This document shows, piece by piece, positions 21,111 to 32,111 of a stretch of DNA of 64,000 nucleotides. Position numbers and translations under genes: made by a program. Under the pieces are notes generated by a model. That model was not told where the DNA came from, made no database searches, and was given only the letters and a program-made list of their open reading frames with translations. Source of the stretch: Ditylenchus dipsaci (lineage: Eukaryota; Nematoda; Chromadorea; Rhabditida; Anguinidae); contig SADC01000936.1 of NCBI GenBank assembly GCA_004194705.1, positions 1-64,000 on the forward strand, in the 5' to 3' direction. Each line of letters starts with the position of its first letter. Position 1 is the first letter of the stretch.

Positions 21111-21659
21111 CGAAATTTTCGATATCGACGTAAAATTTACTTGATTCTGGGTGATCAAAAATTTCTATTAGAGAAAACACAGTATATTGTCCCGCACTCC
21201 TTAAAAATATCATTGTTTTTAAACCGAACGGACGCAGGGCTGCATTGGTATGGTAAGGTACAAAAAGTCCGATAAGAAATTTTTGCAAATATAATTAGGG
21301 TTCTTGTTGGATAGGACCTAATCTTCTTGAAAACTTTTGTTAATCTCATTAATTTATGAAAAAATTAATGTATTTCGTTAGCCTTGCGTTATCATCAAAA
21401 TTATCATCACAGCTATTATTATTCTAATCATTATTACAATTTTATTCGAATGCAGAAAGATGATCTGAAAAATTCAACACAAAATTTGGCAGAGTCCATT
21501 TGTCGTGTTTAAACGGCTTTTTTTAAATAAAATTTCTGACAAAAAAAAGTTCCGTCTAACCGTATGGTATCATTTTGGTTGGATTGACAACATGGCGCCT
21601 ATTTGTCGTAAATGTGGCGCCTAATTTTTGAATTTGAATTTCTACAATATTTTCACATA

Positions 21660-21835
21660 CAGTCGAGTCTCGATTTAACGATCACCCTGGGACCGACCCA
21701 GGTGATCGTTAAATCGAGAGTGATCATTGAATCGAGGGGTAATTTGACGGAATTTATTATTGAAGGGACCGATCCAGTGATCGTTAAATCGAAGGTGATC
21801 GTTAAATCGGGTGATCGTTAAATCGAGACTCGAGA
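21660..21835. mobile_element. CAGTCGA-type MITE made of GTGATCGTTAAATCG repeats
   Basis: Left end TA|CAGTCGAGTCTCGATTTAAC and right GTTAAATCGAGACTCGA are inverted. GTGATCGTTAAATCGA-type units recur five times inside. The right terminus is cut by the adjacent MITE at 21836. A relative with both ends is at 50784-50870. Confidence 0.7.
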
Positions 21836-22023
21836 CCGTATTCTCTCTAATAGACGGGTCCTTTTTATTAGAAGGGTCCTGTCTAATAGACGGGTCCCTT
21901 ACGAGGGGGTTAAAAAATATAAGGGTCCTCTATATTAGACGGGTCCTCTCTGACAGACGGATCTCTTAAGGCATTTTTCTCAGAACATTTATTTTAAATA
22001 AATGTCTATTAGAGAGAATACGG
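21836..22023. mobile_element. Pogo-type MITE with AATAGACGGGTCC repeats
   Basis: Ends CCGTATTCTCTCTAATAGAC / GTCTATTAGAGAGAATACGG form perfect inverted repeats with TA on the right. Four AATAGACGGGTCC-like subterminal units follow the left end. Confidence 0.8.
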
Positions 22024-22049
22024 TAACTTGGTTTTTAATTTTTACACTA

Positions 22050-22255
22050 TTTCGTAGCCCTGAACCTCAGCCTTCTAAAAAGCCATAACACCTAGCTGTA
22101 TAAATTCAAAAATTACGAGATTCAAGTATTTAGATGGACGAACCTGAGCTGAAAACTTACTTTCTTGTAATACGTAAACTTTTATATTTTTGAAATTATA
22201 CACCCAGGTGTCACAGCTTATCAAGAAGCTGAGGTATGGAGCTACAAGTTGATTT
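22050..22255. repeat. Hairpin repeat with GTAGCCCTGAACCTCAG ends
   Basis: GTAGCCCTGAACCTCAGC pairs with GCTGAGGTATGGAGCTAC across about 200 bases. Related GTAGCCCTGAATCTCAGC phrases occur at 43360 and 43572. Confidence 0.55.
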
Positions 22256-22739
22256 GAAATTTTTGAACTAAATCGTGTCAAATGAGGTAGAAAATTCAAA
22301 AATATAAATTAGGCGTAATTTCTGCGATAAAAAGACGCCAGATTTCCGACAAAAGTCGCCAAAACTTCTACCCATTCTATCATTTTTCCGTATCTTTTTC
22401 ATGGTATATTCAGCCATCAAACACAGGGTGGATGCTGAGGCTATTTGTAACTCGCATATAACTGTAACTTCATACCCAGTGGCATATGCAGAGGGAGGGA
22501 GGGGGTGGTGGCCGATTGGCGGTAGAAAGATTATTTGTCACTGCTCTACTCTGTTCGGCTTGAAATTTTAGCCTTAGCCTTATGTTTAACCAAATTAAAA
22601 AAAATATATTCCTTGCAGCGCCTGTCGACGATTTTTTAATGCTTAGAGGTCAGAAACTTGGATGAATTAATAAAGAGAATAACAAATTTTGGGATGTATA
22701 GAATATGCAGTAATATGAATTTCATATAAAATGACATAC

Positions 22740-22898
22740 CTAAAGTAGAAGCGTAGAAAAAAAGTAGTCGAAAACCAACATGTTTACAAAAGTAATTCGT
22801 TTGCGTATGTCCTGATACTGCGAATTGACTATCTAAATTTTTATTTGAGATGAAGTCCAAAGTATGGTGTAGCAACTTTTTGCAAACAATGGTTTGAG
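22740..22898 (-). CDS. Candidate coding exon with YASTLG end
   Basis: The minus-strand frame after acceptor AAAGTAG reads QTIVCKKLLHHTLDFISNKN, then LDSQFAVSGHTQTNYFCKHV and GFRLLFFYASTL up to donor TTTAG|GTATGT. It resembles the exon at 32590-32770 (KKVNSYLNDIAKNNN... ending YASSLG) in length, spacing and ending. The two may encode repeats of one helical fold or come from a duplicated exon. Family not recognised. Confidence 0.55.
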
Positions 22899-22905
22899 CT
22901 ACTTT

Positions 22906-23345
22906 TTGGTGTGTTTAGGAACTGAAACGTGTAGAAAAGGTGATTTAGGTGGGGACGTCACTTTTGAAAGATTCTTTTTGACTAAATTTTGACCTTTTCG
23001 CCTTGAAGGACCAAGGCAAATGGTATTGAAGAGTGGCTGGATACCCTATTTTTTACTAATTTTTTTAGAGCTTGGCGAAAAAAGGTAAACTACTTTAAAT
23101 TAGGGCATTCTGCCGCGTTTTGATCACTGGAGCTTGGCGAAAAAACTCTATTTATACATTTTAGATCAAAAGTCTGGCTCAGAATCATGTATAAAGTAAG
23201 CGAGTGCACCCATCTCTAACTCTTAATCCCTCGCCCTCTCTTCGGGGCCGCAGGAGGATTTGATGCTTGGGTTAACATGCGCACACACATCTAGACACAA
23301 ATCCCTCGAAAGTGACTCTGGACGCGTGAAAATGTACCGTGTTGG
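22906..23345 (-). repeat. Diverged core B copy with partial arm
   Basis: Recognised by CACTGGAGCTTGGCG, GTGCACCCATCTCTAAC, CTCTTCGGGGCCGCAGGAGG and CCCTCGAAAGTGACTCTGG. This is the most diverged of the core B copies. Confidence 0.65.
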
Positions 23346-23424
23346 GGTGGTGTTGTGCTATATCATAGTAGCGTCAAATTTTGATTCCGAACCCATCGAT
23401 CAATTTTTATAAGATCTATAATTA

Positions 23425-23495
23425 GAAATTTATGAAACCCATGCAGAAATCTTGCAAAGCGTGTATAATTAACCGCGAACTTATGGATTAACCCT
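23425..23495. repeat. Short repeat shared with 40345-40405
   Basis: TGAAACCCATGCAGAAATCT ... AACCGCGAACTTATGGA recurs with few changes at 40345-40405. The nature of the parent element is unknown. Confidence 0.5.
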
Positions 23496-23539
23496 TTTCT
23501 TCAACTCTAAAGAAGACTATTTCACTAACAAGTTTCTCA

Positions 23540-23775
23540 ATGGAAGGCGCTTACTCACCTCCTATGTCACTTTCGGGTGCTGAAGGAGAAGGCGAAGAAG
23601 AGAACGGCTCACAAGCTAAGAAGGCGCGCTTGACACGAAGTGCGTGCTCAGTAGTAGGTTATATTGAAACATCTGTTGATGCGCTGTTTTTGCAAGAAGA
23701 GGATTAGACTACGCCCGAAAATGAGGTCGACCGCTACATGATGAAGAAGTTTTCCAGCATTTCCAAAGATCTCGG
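23540..23775 (+). pseudogene. hAT-like transposase fragment (tentative)
   Basis: From an ATG at 23540 the frame reads MEGAYSPPMSLSGAEGEGEE..., a lysine/arginine patch KKARLTRS, then a stop at 23705 and continued reading PENEVDRYMMKKFSSISKDL to a donor-like GAG|GTTTGT. The 'E.EVDRY' segment resembles the region before the dimerisation domain in hAT transposases, but this is weak. A GGGCCGGGCC array of hAT style follows at 23870. Confidence 0.3.
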
Positions 23776-23869
23776 CGAGGTTTGTTTGATTTTGGGCTAT
23801 CAATAAAGACTCTTTGTTTTTTCTCAAGATATGTCGAAAATTTTGAGTATATTTGAAGTAGGGCTTCCG

Positions 23870-23965
23870 GGCTCGGCCCGGGCCGGGCCGAGGACTGAAT
23901 AGTGCGGGCCGAGCCGAACTATCACGGCCCTGGGCTGGACCGGGCCGTCAAAATTCGGCCCGTGT
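23870..23965. repeat. GGGCCGGGCC array
   Basis: A GC-rich block of GGCCCGGGCCGGGCCGAGG-type units inside AT-rich DNA. Its size and style match the subterminal arrays of the hAT-like elements. No element borders were found. Confidence 0.45.
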
Positions 23966-24399
23966 CCATGCCTGTGCAGGACCAGACGGAGCAAATAGGG
24001 GACGCCGTACTGGGAGTAATTTTTTTAGGAGTAATTAATAAAAATCATTATTTGCTTTAGGCCTTTCTTGTGCAAAAATTATTTACAGGAACTAAAACCA
24101 TGTTTCTGTCCTTACAAACCAAAAAAAAATATCCACTCAAGTTTGAGTCAATCCAACTTGAAAAATCGCAGCTGTTTCAGAATGTATAAATTTTTTTGCT
24201 ACAGCCCACGCGATGTTTCCGTGTTGTTATAAATTGTGCCTTTTTATAATTTAAACTTGATGAATTTAAAAATGAAAGTATTACCTGATGCGTACCAATA
24301 TTTTTCTTCTAAATTCATTAGAATTTTACAAATAACAACTATAATCTGAACTTCGTACAATTTAAAAGAAGGTTTTGGTAATTTAACTTTCTAATTTGC

Positions 24400-24550
24400 C
24401 TGGTCTTATATAAACCAATTGAAAATGCCGCTTTTTCGTGATCAATATCAAAAGTTATAAATAGTTTCAGAAAAATAACGAAATATTCTAGAAAATTCGC
24501 AAGTTCTTTTTTAAAATAGTGTATTCGTTTTATAATTCGATCTAATTTAT
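24400..24550 (-). CDS. Candidate coding exon, hydrophobic helical segment
   Basis: Acceptor TTTTTTTCAG at 24551-24552 opens a minus-strand frame KLDRIIKRIHYFKKELANFL, EYFVIFLKLFITFDIDHEKA, AFSIGLYKTR. It ends at a possible GC donor CAG|GCAAAT at 24399; the frame runs on if that donor is not used. The long amphipathic stretch could be a helical-repeat protein or one membrane helix. Family not recognised. Confidence 0.5.
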
Positions 24551-24779
24551 CTGAAAAAAATAGAAATTTTGCAAAAGAGAAAAGGCACCTAAAAAGTTTG
24601 ACTTTAAAAAAATTTAGAGTCTTCATTTCATTTTTCTAATTTTGATCATTCTTGGTAAGGACGGAGAATGTGCTGTTCCGGTTAGCGCCAAAAATTTGGC
24701 TTTTTTTTTTGCTATAACACAAGAAATTAAAAAAATAAAAATAATTTTTGTTCTTAGGCTTTAACAAAAAATTAGAATA

Positions 24780-25026
24780 TTTGACGCTAGTAGCGAATAC
24801 CCCCCCCCAACGATTTTCACTTTTTTACTTTAGTAAAAAGTACCAAATCTATGTCCAGACCCCGGAAAATGTGCGCAAACTCTTCATTAGTCACAACTTC
24901 CGTACGCTGGCCTACCCCCAAGCCTAAGGGCTAAGCCTAAACTTGTTGTTTGCAAGGGTAGTTACAGCAATTTTTTAAGGTCGGATGCTTGGGGGGGGGG
25001 GGGGGGTATTCGCTTACTAGCGCCGA
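24780..25026. repeat. MITE with AGTAGCGAATACCCCCCCC arms
   Basis: GACGCTAGTAGCGAATACCC near 24781 pairs with GGGTATTCGCTTACTAGCGC ending near 25023. The interior carries the CCTACCCCCAAGCCTAAG phrase of the 4290/33040 MITE family. The long G and C runs are prone to assembly error. Confidence 0.6.
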
Positions 25027-25158
25027 ATATTTTAGTATCTATACATTAAAATACAGCAAAATTCTAAGTTAAGACTTTTAAAATTTACTACTGATGCTAG
25101 TTTTTTTTCACAAAAATCGTATTTATAAATATATTGAAAAAAAATATTTTCAACATAC

Positions 25159-25349
25159 TTTTTTCTGGTTTCAGCTTGAGATTAAAATGAATTTCTCTTT
25201 CTTTTCTGTAATTTTTTCTCAAATTCTTTTGCTTCAGTCCGATTAGAAGCTAAATATTGAATAAATGAGGCATAACTTAAAATAAATTGTTCTCGAAGAT
25301 TTTTTATGGAAGCAAACATTTTTACCGGTTTCGAACTACCCATCAATTG
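25159..25349 (-). CDS. Candidate coding exon, unknown helical protein
   Basis: Acceptor CCTTGTAG precedes the frame QLMGSSKPVKMFASIKNLRE, QFILSYASFIQYLASNRTEA, KEFEKKLQKRKR. A stop appears at 25182, but a one-base shift in an A-rich run restores a frame (EIHFNLKLKPEK) to donor GTATGT at 25158. The LSYAS motif echoes the YAST/YASS ends of the 22.7 and 32.6 kb exons. No family recognised. Confidence 0.55.
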
Positions 25350-25566
25350 CTACAAGGTAGAGAAAAAAAAGTAGAAAAAAAAATTCCCGCATGTAAATGG
25401 ACATGATTCATTCCTACAGATTGTTTCTTTTGATTAGGTACAAAAAAATCGAGACCGACCAAAGAATTTCTTAATTTAAAAGTGCTTGTTAGAAAAAGTA
25501 GGGTGTATTTATTTCGATCAAATTTTTGCTTGGTTTAATCTCACTAGTGAAGCGCATAATTCTAAC

Positions 25567-25731
25567 CAGCGTTGTAAAGGCACCGGTGCCGTTGCGGTTC
25601 CCAGTGCCACGATTTCAAAGGTTCGTGCCCGGTGCGGTACCCGCTGACACGATTCTAAAGTTTGCTGCACCACGCTGTGATTTTTAGGGTGGGTGCTTGG
25701 TGCGGTGCAGGCAAAAACATTTACAGCACTG
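25567..25731. mobile_element. Short hAT MITE
   Basis: CAGCGTTGTAAAGGCACCGG on the left and the inverted ATTTACAGCACTG on the right are flanked by ATTCTAAC (25559-25566) and ATTTTAAC (25732-25739), an 8-bp TSD with one change. CACCGG(T)GCC-type motifs fill the subterminal parts. Confidence 0.8.
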
Positions 25732-26088
25732 ATTTTAACCTTCAAACACTGTTTCCATTTATATATTTTTCCACTTACGAAATTTTGTCAAATGACTTCT
25801 CATTAAATTTTCTTCTTCCTGTATTATTTCTGCAATTTTCTTCTCTTTTCTTCATTTGTAAGATAACCTTAATTTTGTATATCATTTTAAATATCTGATG
25901 GCCAAGCGTAGGAATCGCCTAAATCGACACAGAATTTCTCCCTGAACATGATGACACAAAAAAAATTTAAAAAAAATGCTTTTCTGAACTAACCAAGTCC
26001 AAATTTTCACTATTGGAACTTTGGAAGAGCAGATCTTGGTTGTTTTTCATTGCGCAATTTAATTTAAAATTAAATAAAGAGGGAGCTA

Positions 26089-26245
26089 CCGTATTTCCTC
26101 TAATTTAGCCCCTGGGCCTGAATTATTTAGATGCCCAAAAATTTTGAAATTTTAAATCAAAAATGGCCCTAACTCTGAAGTTCTAGTCGAAAAAAAGGGG
26201 GGGGGGGCTAAATTAGGAGGAAGGGCTAAATTAGAAGAAATACGG
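26089..26245. mobile_element. Pogo-type MITE
   Basis: TA|CCGTATTTCCTCTAATTTAG and GCTAAATTAGAAGAAATACGG|TA form inverted ends. A GGGGCTAAATTAGGAGG subterminal repeat lies inside the right end. Confidence 0.8.
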
Positions 26246-26366
26246 TACTTACAAGTTAACGTATGGTGATGTTCACCACACATGAAAAATCTTTATATAC
26301 CATTCGATAGAGCGCAAAAATGAATATTTGACATAAATATCCTTTTCTGCTATGGAGTGAGTTTAA

Positions 26367-26556
26367 AGGACCATAGCCATCGCCGACAACGATAATTTCT
26401 TATGTTTTATTTGCGCGGGACAGTTCTCTTTTCGTCTCGAACTGTACTTTTTTGACTTGCTTCGAATGACTCAAAAGAGTACAATGGAAGACCAAAGAGA
26501 ACTGCCCCACGCGAATTCAAACATTTGAAATTCTCGTTGTCGCGTGCTGTGGTCCT
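26367..26556. mobile_element. TTAA-flanked palindromic MITE
   Basis: TTAA at 26363-26366 and 26557-26560 flank arms AGGACCATAGCCATCGCCG / CGCGTGCTGTGGTCCT. The GACAGTTCTCTTTTCGTCT segment is shared with 6003-6194. Confidence 0.8.
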
Positions 26557-26578
26557 TTAAGGGAGTAGAAACTGGCAC

Positions 26579-26660
26579 AAATTTTTGATATCAAAGAATG
26601 CCGCCTTTCTGCCCTATATCTATTGAGCACTTTCAGAGAAAAGTCCGTAGGTAAGGCTGA
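26579..26660. repeat. Fragment of the 16177-16635 MITE family
   Basis: AAGAATGCCGCCTTTCTGCCC and TATTGAGCACTTTCAGAGA match the arm of the 16.2 kb element. No right half was found. Confidence 0.5.
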
Positions 26661-28122
26661 TTATGAAATGTATGCTTGGTTGGCCGAGTGTTTGGTGGCG
26701 CAGGGTGTGAAGAGGCTTCTCAAGATCTTTTAATTTTTTTTTAATCTAGCGCTTGAAAATCATTTTTGTATTGAAAAATAGTTTCATATCAGTTTGAAAT
26801 CATGAATTCCCTCTTTACAGCGAATATTTGTATAAATGCGACGTCAGGCCACAGTTCCTGTCATTGATCCACACAATTAATTATGGACGGATTTACTTAC
26901 TGGTTTATTTAACTTATAATTTTTTAACTACTATGAAATTATTTTTCAATACAAAATTTTGACAGCAGCTTAAGTGCCCGCCCTCCAAAGAGTATTTTTA
27001 TATAAGCCAACTTTTTTTTTCATTTTTTACCTATTTCACACCTTTTGCGCCCAGAAAACCAAGGGTATTTGTTAGCTACGCGGCCAAAGACCAGCGCACT
27101 TCTCATTGCATGAATTGGGGTGAATAAAATCAAAATACCCGAGAGTGGTAGTCTTAGAGAAAAACAATCATTCTAAGACTTACCTATAGTTTAACTAAAT
27201 TCGCAATTTTCATACGCCTTTATACCTTCTTCTACTCAATCCACAGCGGAAAATTATATTTATATCAAATAGTTATTTTTTATGCTTTATTTAATGGTAT
27301 ATAGAGTTTTATCATGTTCAATTAACATTATCATACGTTCCTTGTTAGATTGAAAAAAGTGGCTTCGGGTGCCTTGACGTGATTAAAATTACCAAAAAAT
27401 TAGTCAAACAAGCCAAAAAAAAACTAGAATGCCGACAAGTGACAGCACCCCAAGCGAAGCCTGCTTTCCAAAGAGTATGTTCTCTCTGGGCCTAAAATGG
27501 TACGAGAACTCATACTCCTTGAGAGAGGAGGGTGCCTCATTTTGAACACAAACGCACATTCATTGCGCTGCCAAGCCACATTTCAAACCTAAAAAGCTCC
27601 GCATCACCGGCATCTATCACGAGAGCTTCCTGATGAGATATCATAAAATAGTAAATGTCGATAAAATGAAAAGTTTTAGGTTTTTAAAAAAGAAATAGTT
27701 AGGATATTAGAAATAGACATGTGGCGAGATCTGCTCTCTTGAAGTCCCAGAGTAGAAATCTCGACGTGGCTGGTTCAGAGAAGCACATGACGAGAAGATG
27801 CCAAATGTGAAAATATTATCTTCAAGTTTACTAAACTTTTGTGTCGATAAACGCAATTACTACGCTTGGCCATTGATGTGCTAATCAAATCATAAAAAAA
27901 TACCGAAGGATGTTACTACATTTGATTTAGCAATATTAGCGATGCAGTAGCTTTTGAACTGTTTTTCAGTGATGTTTTTTCATCTAAAATTTTTAAAATT
28001 ATTTTGATGCGTGAAAACTGCTCTAAAATTGGACAAAAATAATTTTTAAAAAAGGCATGCCCGTTAATTTCCCAACTGAAAATCACAATCCAGCTTGAAC
28101 TGAGTTCTGGAAGTGCACAACC
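26661..28122. other. Unassigned stretch
   Basis: A weak inverted pair (GGCTTCGGGTGCCTTGA near 27363, CACCCCAAGCGAAGCC near 27447) and two CCAAAGAGTAT phrases (26982, 27467) suggest a decayed repeat. No coding segment with splice borders recognised. Confidence 0.4.
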
Positions 28123-28287
28123 TTAAAGGAGGACAGACCATAGGGGGGGATTTTGACTAGAAAATGGGATTTTGCGAACTTAAAGGGGCATGTTCGTGCG
28201 TGATGAAACACAATTTTTAAAATAGAAAAGGCGCGAACCAGGCGTGCCAGAGATTTGAAAAGATTTAAATTTTGTATATGAATTTTG

Positions 28288-29669
28288 GGCTCACCCTGCG
28301 ACTGACATAATTTTTTTTGATATCAATTGATTCAATCAAAAGTCTTTCTGACATAAATTAAACTGACAATAATTTGTCTTGACAAGATTTTTTTTGAATA
28401 AATTTGTTTAGTAGTAAAATGTTTATGCAAATAATTGGTTTCAAGTTGTTTTTAAACTGTAAATAATCGGGGATTGTGTTTGATAGTACGAACTTACGAT
28501 TTCAGCAACCTGAACCCCAAAACTTTGGGTAGGTACTACCTGGACAGGATATCCATCCCGGTGGACGGGAAATCAAAAATAAAAAAACGAAGTTTACCCA
28601 AATTAGAAAAAAGACTTTTTCTTACATAAATTTCTATGGGAAATTGGTTTGATAGGGCCAAAATCACGATTTAAACATCCTAACTCCGAAACCTTGGATG
28701 TGTACCTTGGTTCAGGGGTAAGTACCCCGGCTCAGTGGATACCATCTGGATGGCTGAAAAATGAATTTTTTTTAAATAAGAACAAACCATCCTATCATAT
28801 GCAAAATCGTGTGGTGAATCCTGTTTGTTAGGACTAAAATTACGATTAAACCCACCCGAATCCCAAATTCAGGTATCACCTGACCAGGTGGTACCCTGAA
28901 TTTTCTCACCAGCTGGATGGCCTGAAATGAAAAAAAAACTAAAAACAAACCATCCTATCATATGCAAAATTGTGAGGGAGTTGGGTTTGTTCAGACCAAA
29001 TTCACGATTTTCCCCCACCAAAACCTAAAACCTGGGTTAGGTACTACATACGAGGTGGATATCCAGCTGGAAAACTGAAAAAATATTTTCGATAGTTTGA
29101 AAAACAATCCATGCTATCATATGTAAAAACGTGTAAGGAATTAGTTTGATAAAACCGAAATCCACTTTCACCCACCCGAACCCCACAATCAGGGGTAGGA
29201 ACAACTGGTCCAGGTGGATACCCACCTGAATAACCTGAAAATAAAAAAAAACTAAATCAAAATCAATCAAATGGTTTTGTGTTTAAGTAGTGAAATTGGG
29301 GTTTTGGTCTTATCAAACCCATCTCCACCCGATTTTACGTATGATAATACGATTTGTTTTTGAATCTGAGTCAATTTTGTTTCAAGACATCCAACTGCTT
29401 CTGGAGACCGGAAGGGTTAAAGTGGGTTAGTTGCTTAGTCATATTTCGAAAATAATAAAATCGAAACCAAATACAGCCAAAAAACTAGCCAAGTCAAGAC
29501 AATACCATTTTTCATCAGAATCATTAATTTCGAAACAGTTTTTGCTAATATAAGTTTATTTAAAAAAATCGTGTCAAGACAATTATTGTCAGTTTGAATT
29601 TATGTCAGAAAGACTGTTTGATAGAATCAATTGATATCTAAAAAATTTATGTCAGTCTCAGGGTGAGCC
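28288..29669. mobile_element. Element E3 with 8-bp TSD, inserted in the left arm of E2
   Basis: Ends GGCTCACCCTGCGACTGACA / TGTCAGTCTCAGGGTGAGCC, with arms of about 110 bp. The TSD GAATTTTG lies at 28280-28287 and 29670-29677. The right arm of E2 preserves the single-copy site. The interior is a tandem minisatellite with no coding sequence. Confidence 0.9.
28440..29330. repeat. Degenerate minisatellite, about five units of 165-190 bp
   Basis: Each unit has a CCCACCCGAACCCCAAA-like start, a GGTAGGTACTACCTGG block, a GGTGGATACCCACCTGG block, and an ATCCTATCATATGCAAAA spacer. The unit motifs GGGTACCAC / TGGATACCC also occur in the 48.8 kb repeat. Confidence 0.75.
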
Positions 29670-29984
29670 GAATTTTGAATTTCGTCAAACTTAGCAATTG
29701 TGTGTGCAGCGAAAGGCATGAGTACTCAACTTAACCACCATCATTCAGCCGGGTTGGGTCCCGAGTTGAAATTGAGCTGGACCTCTTCGGAGTGTCTCGT
29801 GCCCTGAGTTTTGAATTCGCCGAGCCTTTGGTTCGGTTGTTTGTTCGGGTAACTGCTGCCGGTTGGTTATCCCTCGATTTCGGTTTTCTGTCGAGTTTTA
29901 GATTTGCCTTTGGTTCGGCGTTCTATCTGTGCGTGGCTGCACACTCTGTGTAGCGAACAGGGCGGAACAAGTAATAATCAATTT

Positions 29985-30963
29985 TTGGCGCTACTGTAAT
30001 ATACCCCCCCCCAAAAAGCGCTACTGTAATATATACCCCCCCCCTCTCCCGAAAAATCGACCTACTGTCATATACCCCCCCCCCCCCGAAAACCGACTTT
30101 TTTAGGGATGGTCAAAAACCATTTTTACACAATAATTTCGCCATAAAAGGACCAGAAAAAGCAATTTAAATGGGATTGCGGGCTGTGTTGGGAGAGGAAG
30201 GGAATATACAGGGCCACTTCTCGAGACGGTTGGTACCCTTAGAGTACTAATTCTCTAAGCGTCTAAGAGTACTTTCAAACCCAGGAAATGTGGTGCAGGC
30301 ATAAGTATGAGTACTTTTCATGGACCAAGCGGATCAGCGGGGTGAAACCCGCGGGTTTACACCTTGCCCTAGCACTTTTCGAGTGCTAGGCTGAATTTTT
30401 GGATGCTGGGCCTCTGGCCCGGCCTTACAGAACGACGGGAAATGCTCTTCGGCGAAAAAATAAAGATGTTGAACATAGTTTTGAATACTGGGGCCTACCG
30501 CATAAATAACTCTGGTATGCATGTTTTTTCATGCATCCAGAGTCGCTTTCGAGTGATTTGTGTCTAAGGTATGTGGGTGTGCGCATCTCAACTCCAAGCC
30601 CCAAGCCCCCTGCGCCCCCTTCGGGGCGCAGGGGCTTGAGAGTTAGAGATGCGCGCACGTACTTACTTAGACATGATTACGAGAAGTACACTTGATCATA
30701 AAATGCATATAGAGTCTATTTTTGCCACGGCCCGAGTTGAAAAACATGGTAAAGCAGCTAAAAAAAGTGGCCCCTGTATTATTCCCTTCCCCTCCCAATA
30801 CAGCCCATGATCCCTTTTAAACTGCTTTTCTGGTCCCTTTATGGCAAAATTATTGCATAAAAATGGTTTTTAGACACTCCTAAAAAAGTCGGTTTTTGGG
30901 GGGGGGGGTATATGACAGTAGGTCCGATTTTGGGGGGGGGGGTATATGACCGTAGCGTCCAAT
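29985..30963. repeat. Foldback with poly-C/G arms and core B
   Basis: Arms (GCTACTGTAATATACCCCCCC...GGGAAGGGAATA... and inverse) at 29985-30230 and 30760-30963. Core B lies at about 30470-30740 with the best-preserved hairpin GCGCCCCCTTCGGGGCGC. The inner arms match those at 940-960 and 1331-1370. Confidence 0.8.
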
Positions 30964-32111
30964 TTTTCATACGAACTCTTATCGAATTTTCTCGCTCTTT
31001 GTAGATCTGTCAGGTAAACAAGATTTTCGATTTCGGTTACCTGAACCGAAATAGAGGGATAACCAACAGGAAGTAGTTGGGTTACATTAACCAACAACCG
31101 AACCAAAGGCTCAGCGAATCCAAACTCAGAGCACGTGACACTTCGAAGAGGTCCAGCTCAATTTCAACCTCGGGACCTGACCCGGCTGAATGATAGGGGT
31201 TAAGTTGAGTATAATGCCTTTCGCTGCACACACAATTGCTGGGTTTGACAAAATTTAAAATTCATATACAAATTTAAATCTTTTTCAAATCTCTGGCACG
31301 CCTGGTTCGCGCCTTTTCTTTTTTGAAAATTGTGTTTCATCGCGCACGAACATGCCCCTTTAAGTTAATTTAATTTTATTTTCAACTGCCAATTTTTTTA
31401 CACCAATCGTTATTATCATGAATCCACCCGACAAAAAACACATCAGATCGAAGTTTCGAAACAAATTTTTTTCGAAAATTTGCCCTGGTCCAATTCAGGG
31501 GCGTAAAGTTACTTTTCGGAATTGTGTCAGAACTTTCATTTTCATAAATGCTCTAGTAGACATTGTTATATACAAGTTTATACTCAAAATGACGCCAGAA
31601 AGCTGGACTACATTTTGAGTATAACGTTGTATATGACTGTGCTTGCAAAATGTGCGAAAAAAACCGAAATTCTAATAAAAGTCCAGGCTTTCGGGAAATT
31701 TTCGGAGCTCTTGAGAACTTTTGTTTTTTTCGTACATTTTGCAAGCACAGTCATATACAATGTAGCCCAGCTTTCTGGCGTAATTTTTGAGTATAGACTT
31801 GTTCAACAATGTCCACTAGAGCATTTATGAAAATGAAAGTTCTGACACAATTCCGAAAGTACCGTTACGCCCTGAATTGGACCTGGGCAATTTTTCGAAA
31901 AAAAATTTTTGTTTCGAAACTTCGATCTGATGTGTTTCTTGTCGGGTGATTCATGATTAAATAATGATTGGCGTTAAAAAAAATTTGGGGTTAAAAATAA
32001 AAATTAAATTAACTTAAGGTCGCAAATCCATTTTCTAGTCAAAATCAACCCCCCCCCCTTATTGTCTGTCCTAATTCGAGTCAGAAAACATGTTTGAGCC
32101 GTCCTAACATA

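Larger units (their letters stand above)
28184..31359. mobile_element. Foldback element E2, inserted at TTAA in E1
   Basis: Ends AGGGGCATGTTCGTGCG / CGCACGAACATGCCCCT are flanked by TTAA (28180-28183 and 31360-31363). The opposite arm of E1 shows the joined empty site (TTAACTTAAGGTCGCAAATCC read inverted). Its own left arm is split by E3. Its centre holds the 29985-30963 foldback with core B. Confidence 0.85.
28127..32072. mobile_element. Outer foldback element E1, interrupted by E2
   Basis: Left start AGGAGGACAGACCATAGGGGG after TTAA (28123-28126) pairs with the right end ending GTCTGTCCT at 32072. The left arm continues, after removal of E2, from 31360 to about 31660; the uninterrupted right arm is about 31720-32072. 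The arms include ATGAATCCACCCGACAA / TTGTCGGGTGATTCAT. The right TTAA is degenerate (AATT). Confidence 0.85.

Noticed and set aside
31418..31830. Overlapping plus- and minus-strand frames with similar peptides
   Set aside because: They are the two arms of foldback E1 read against each other.
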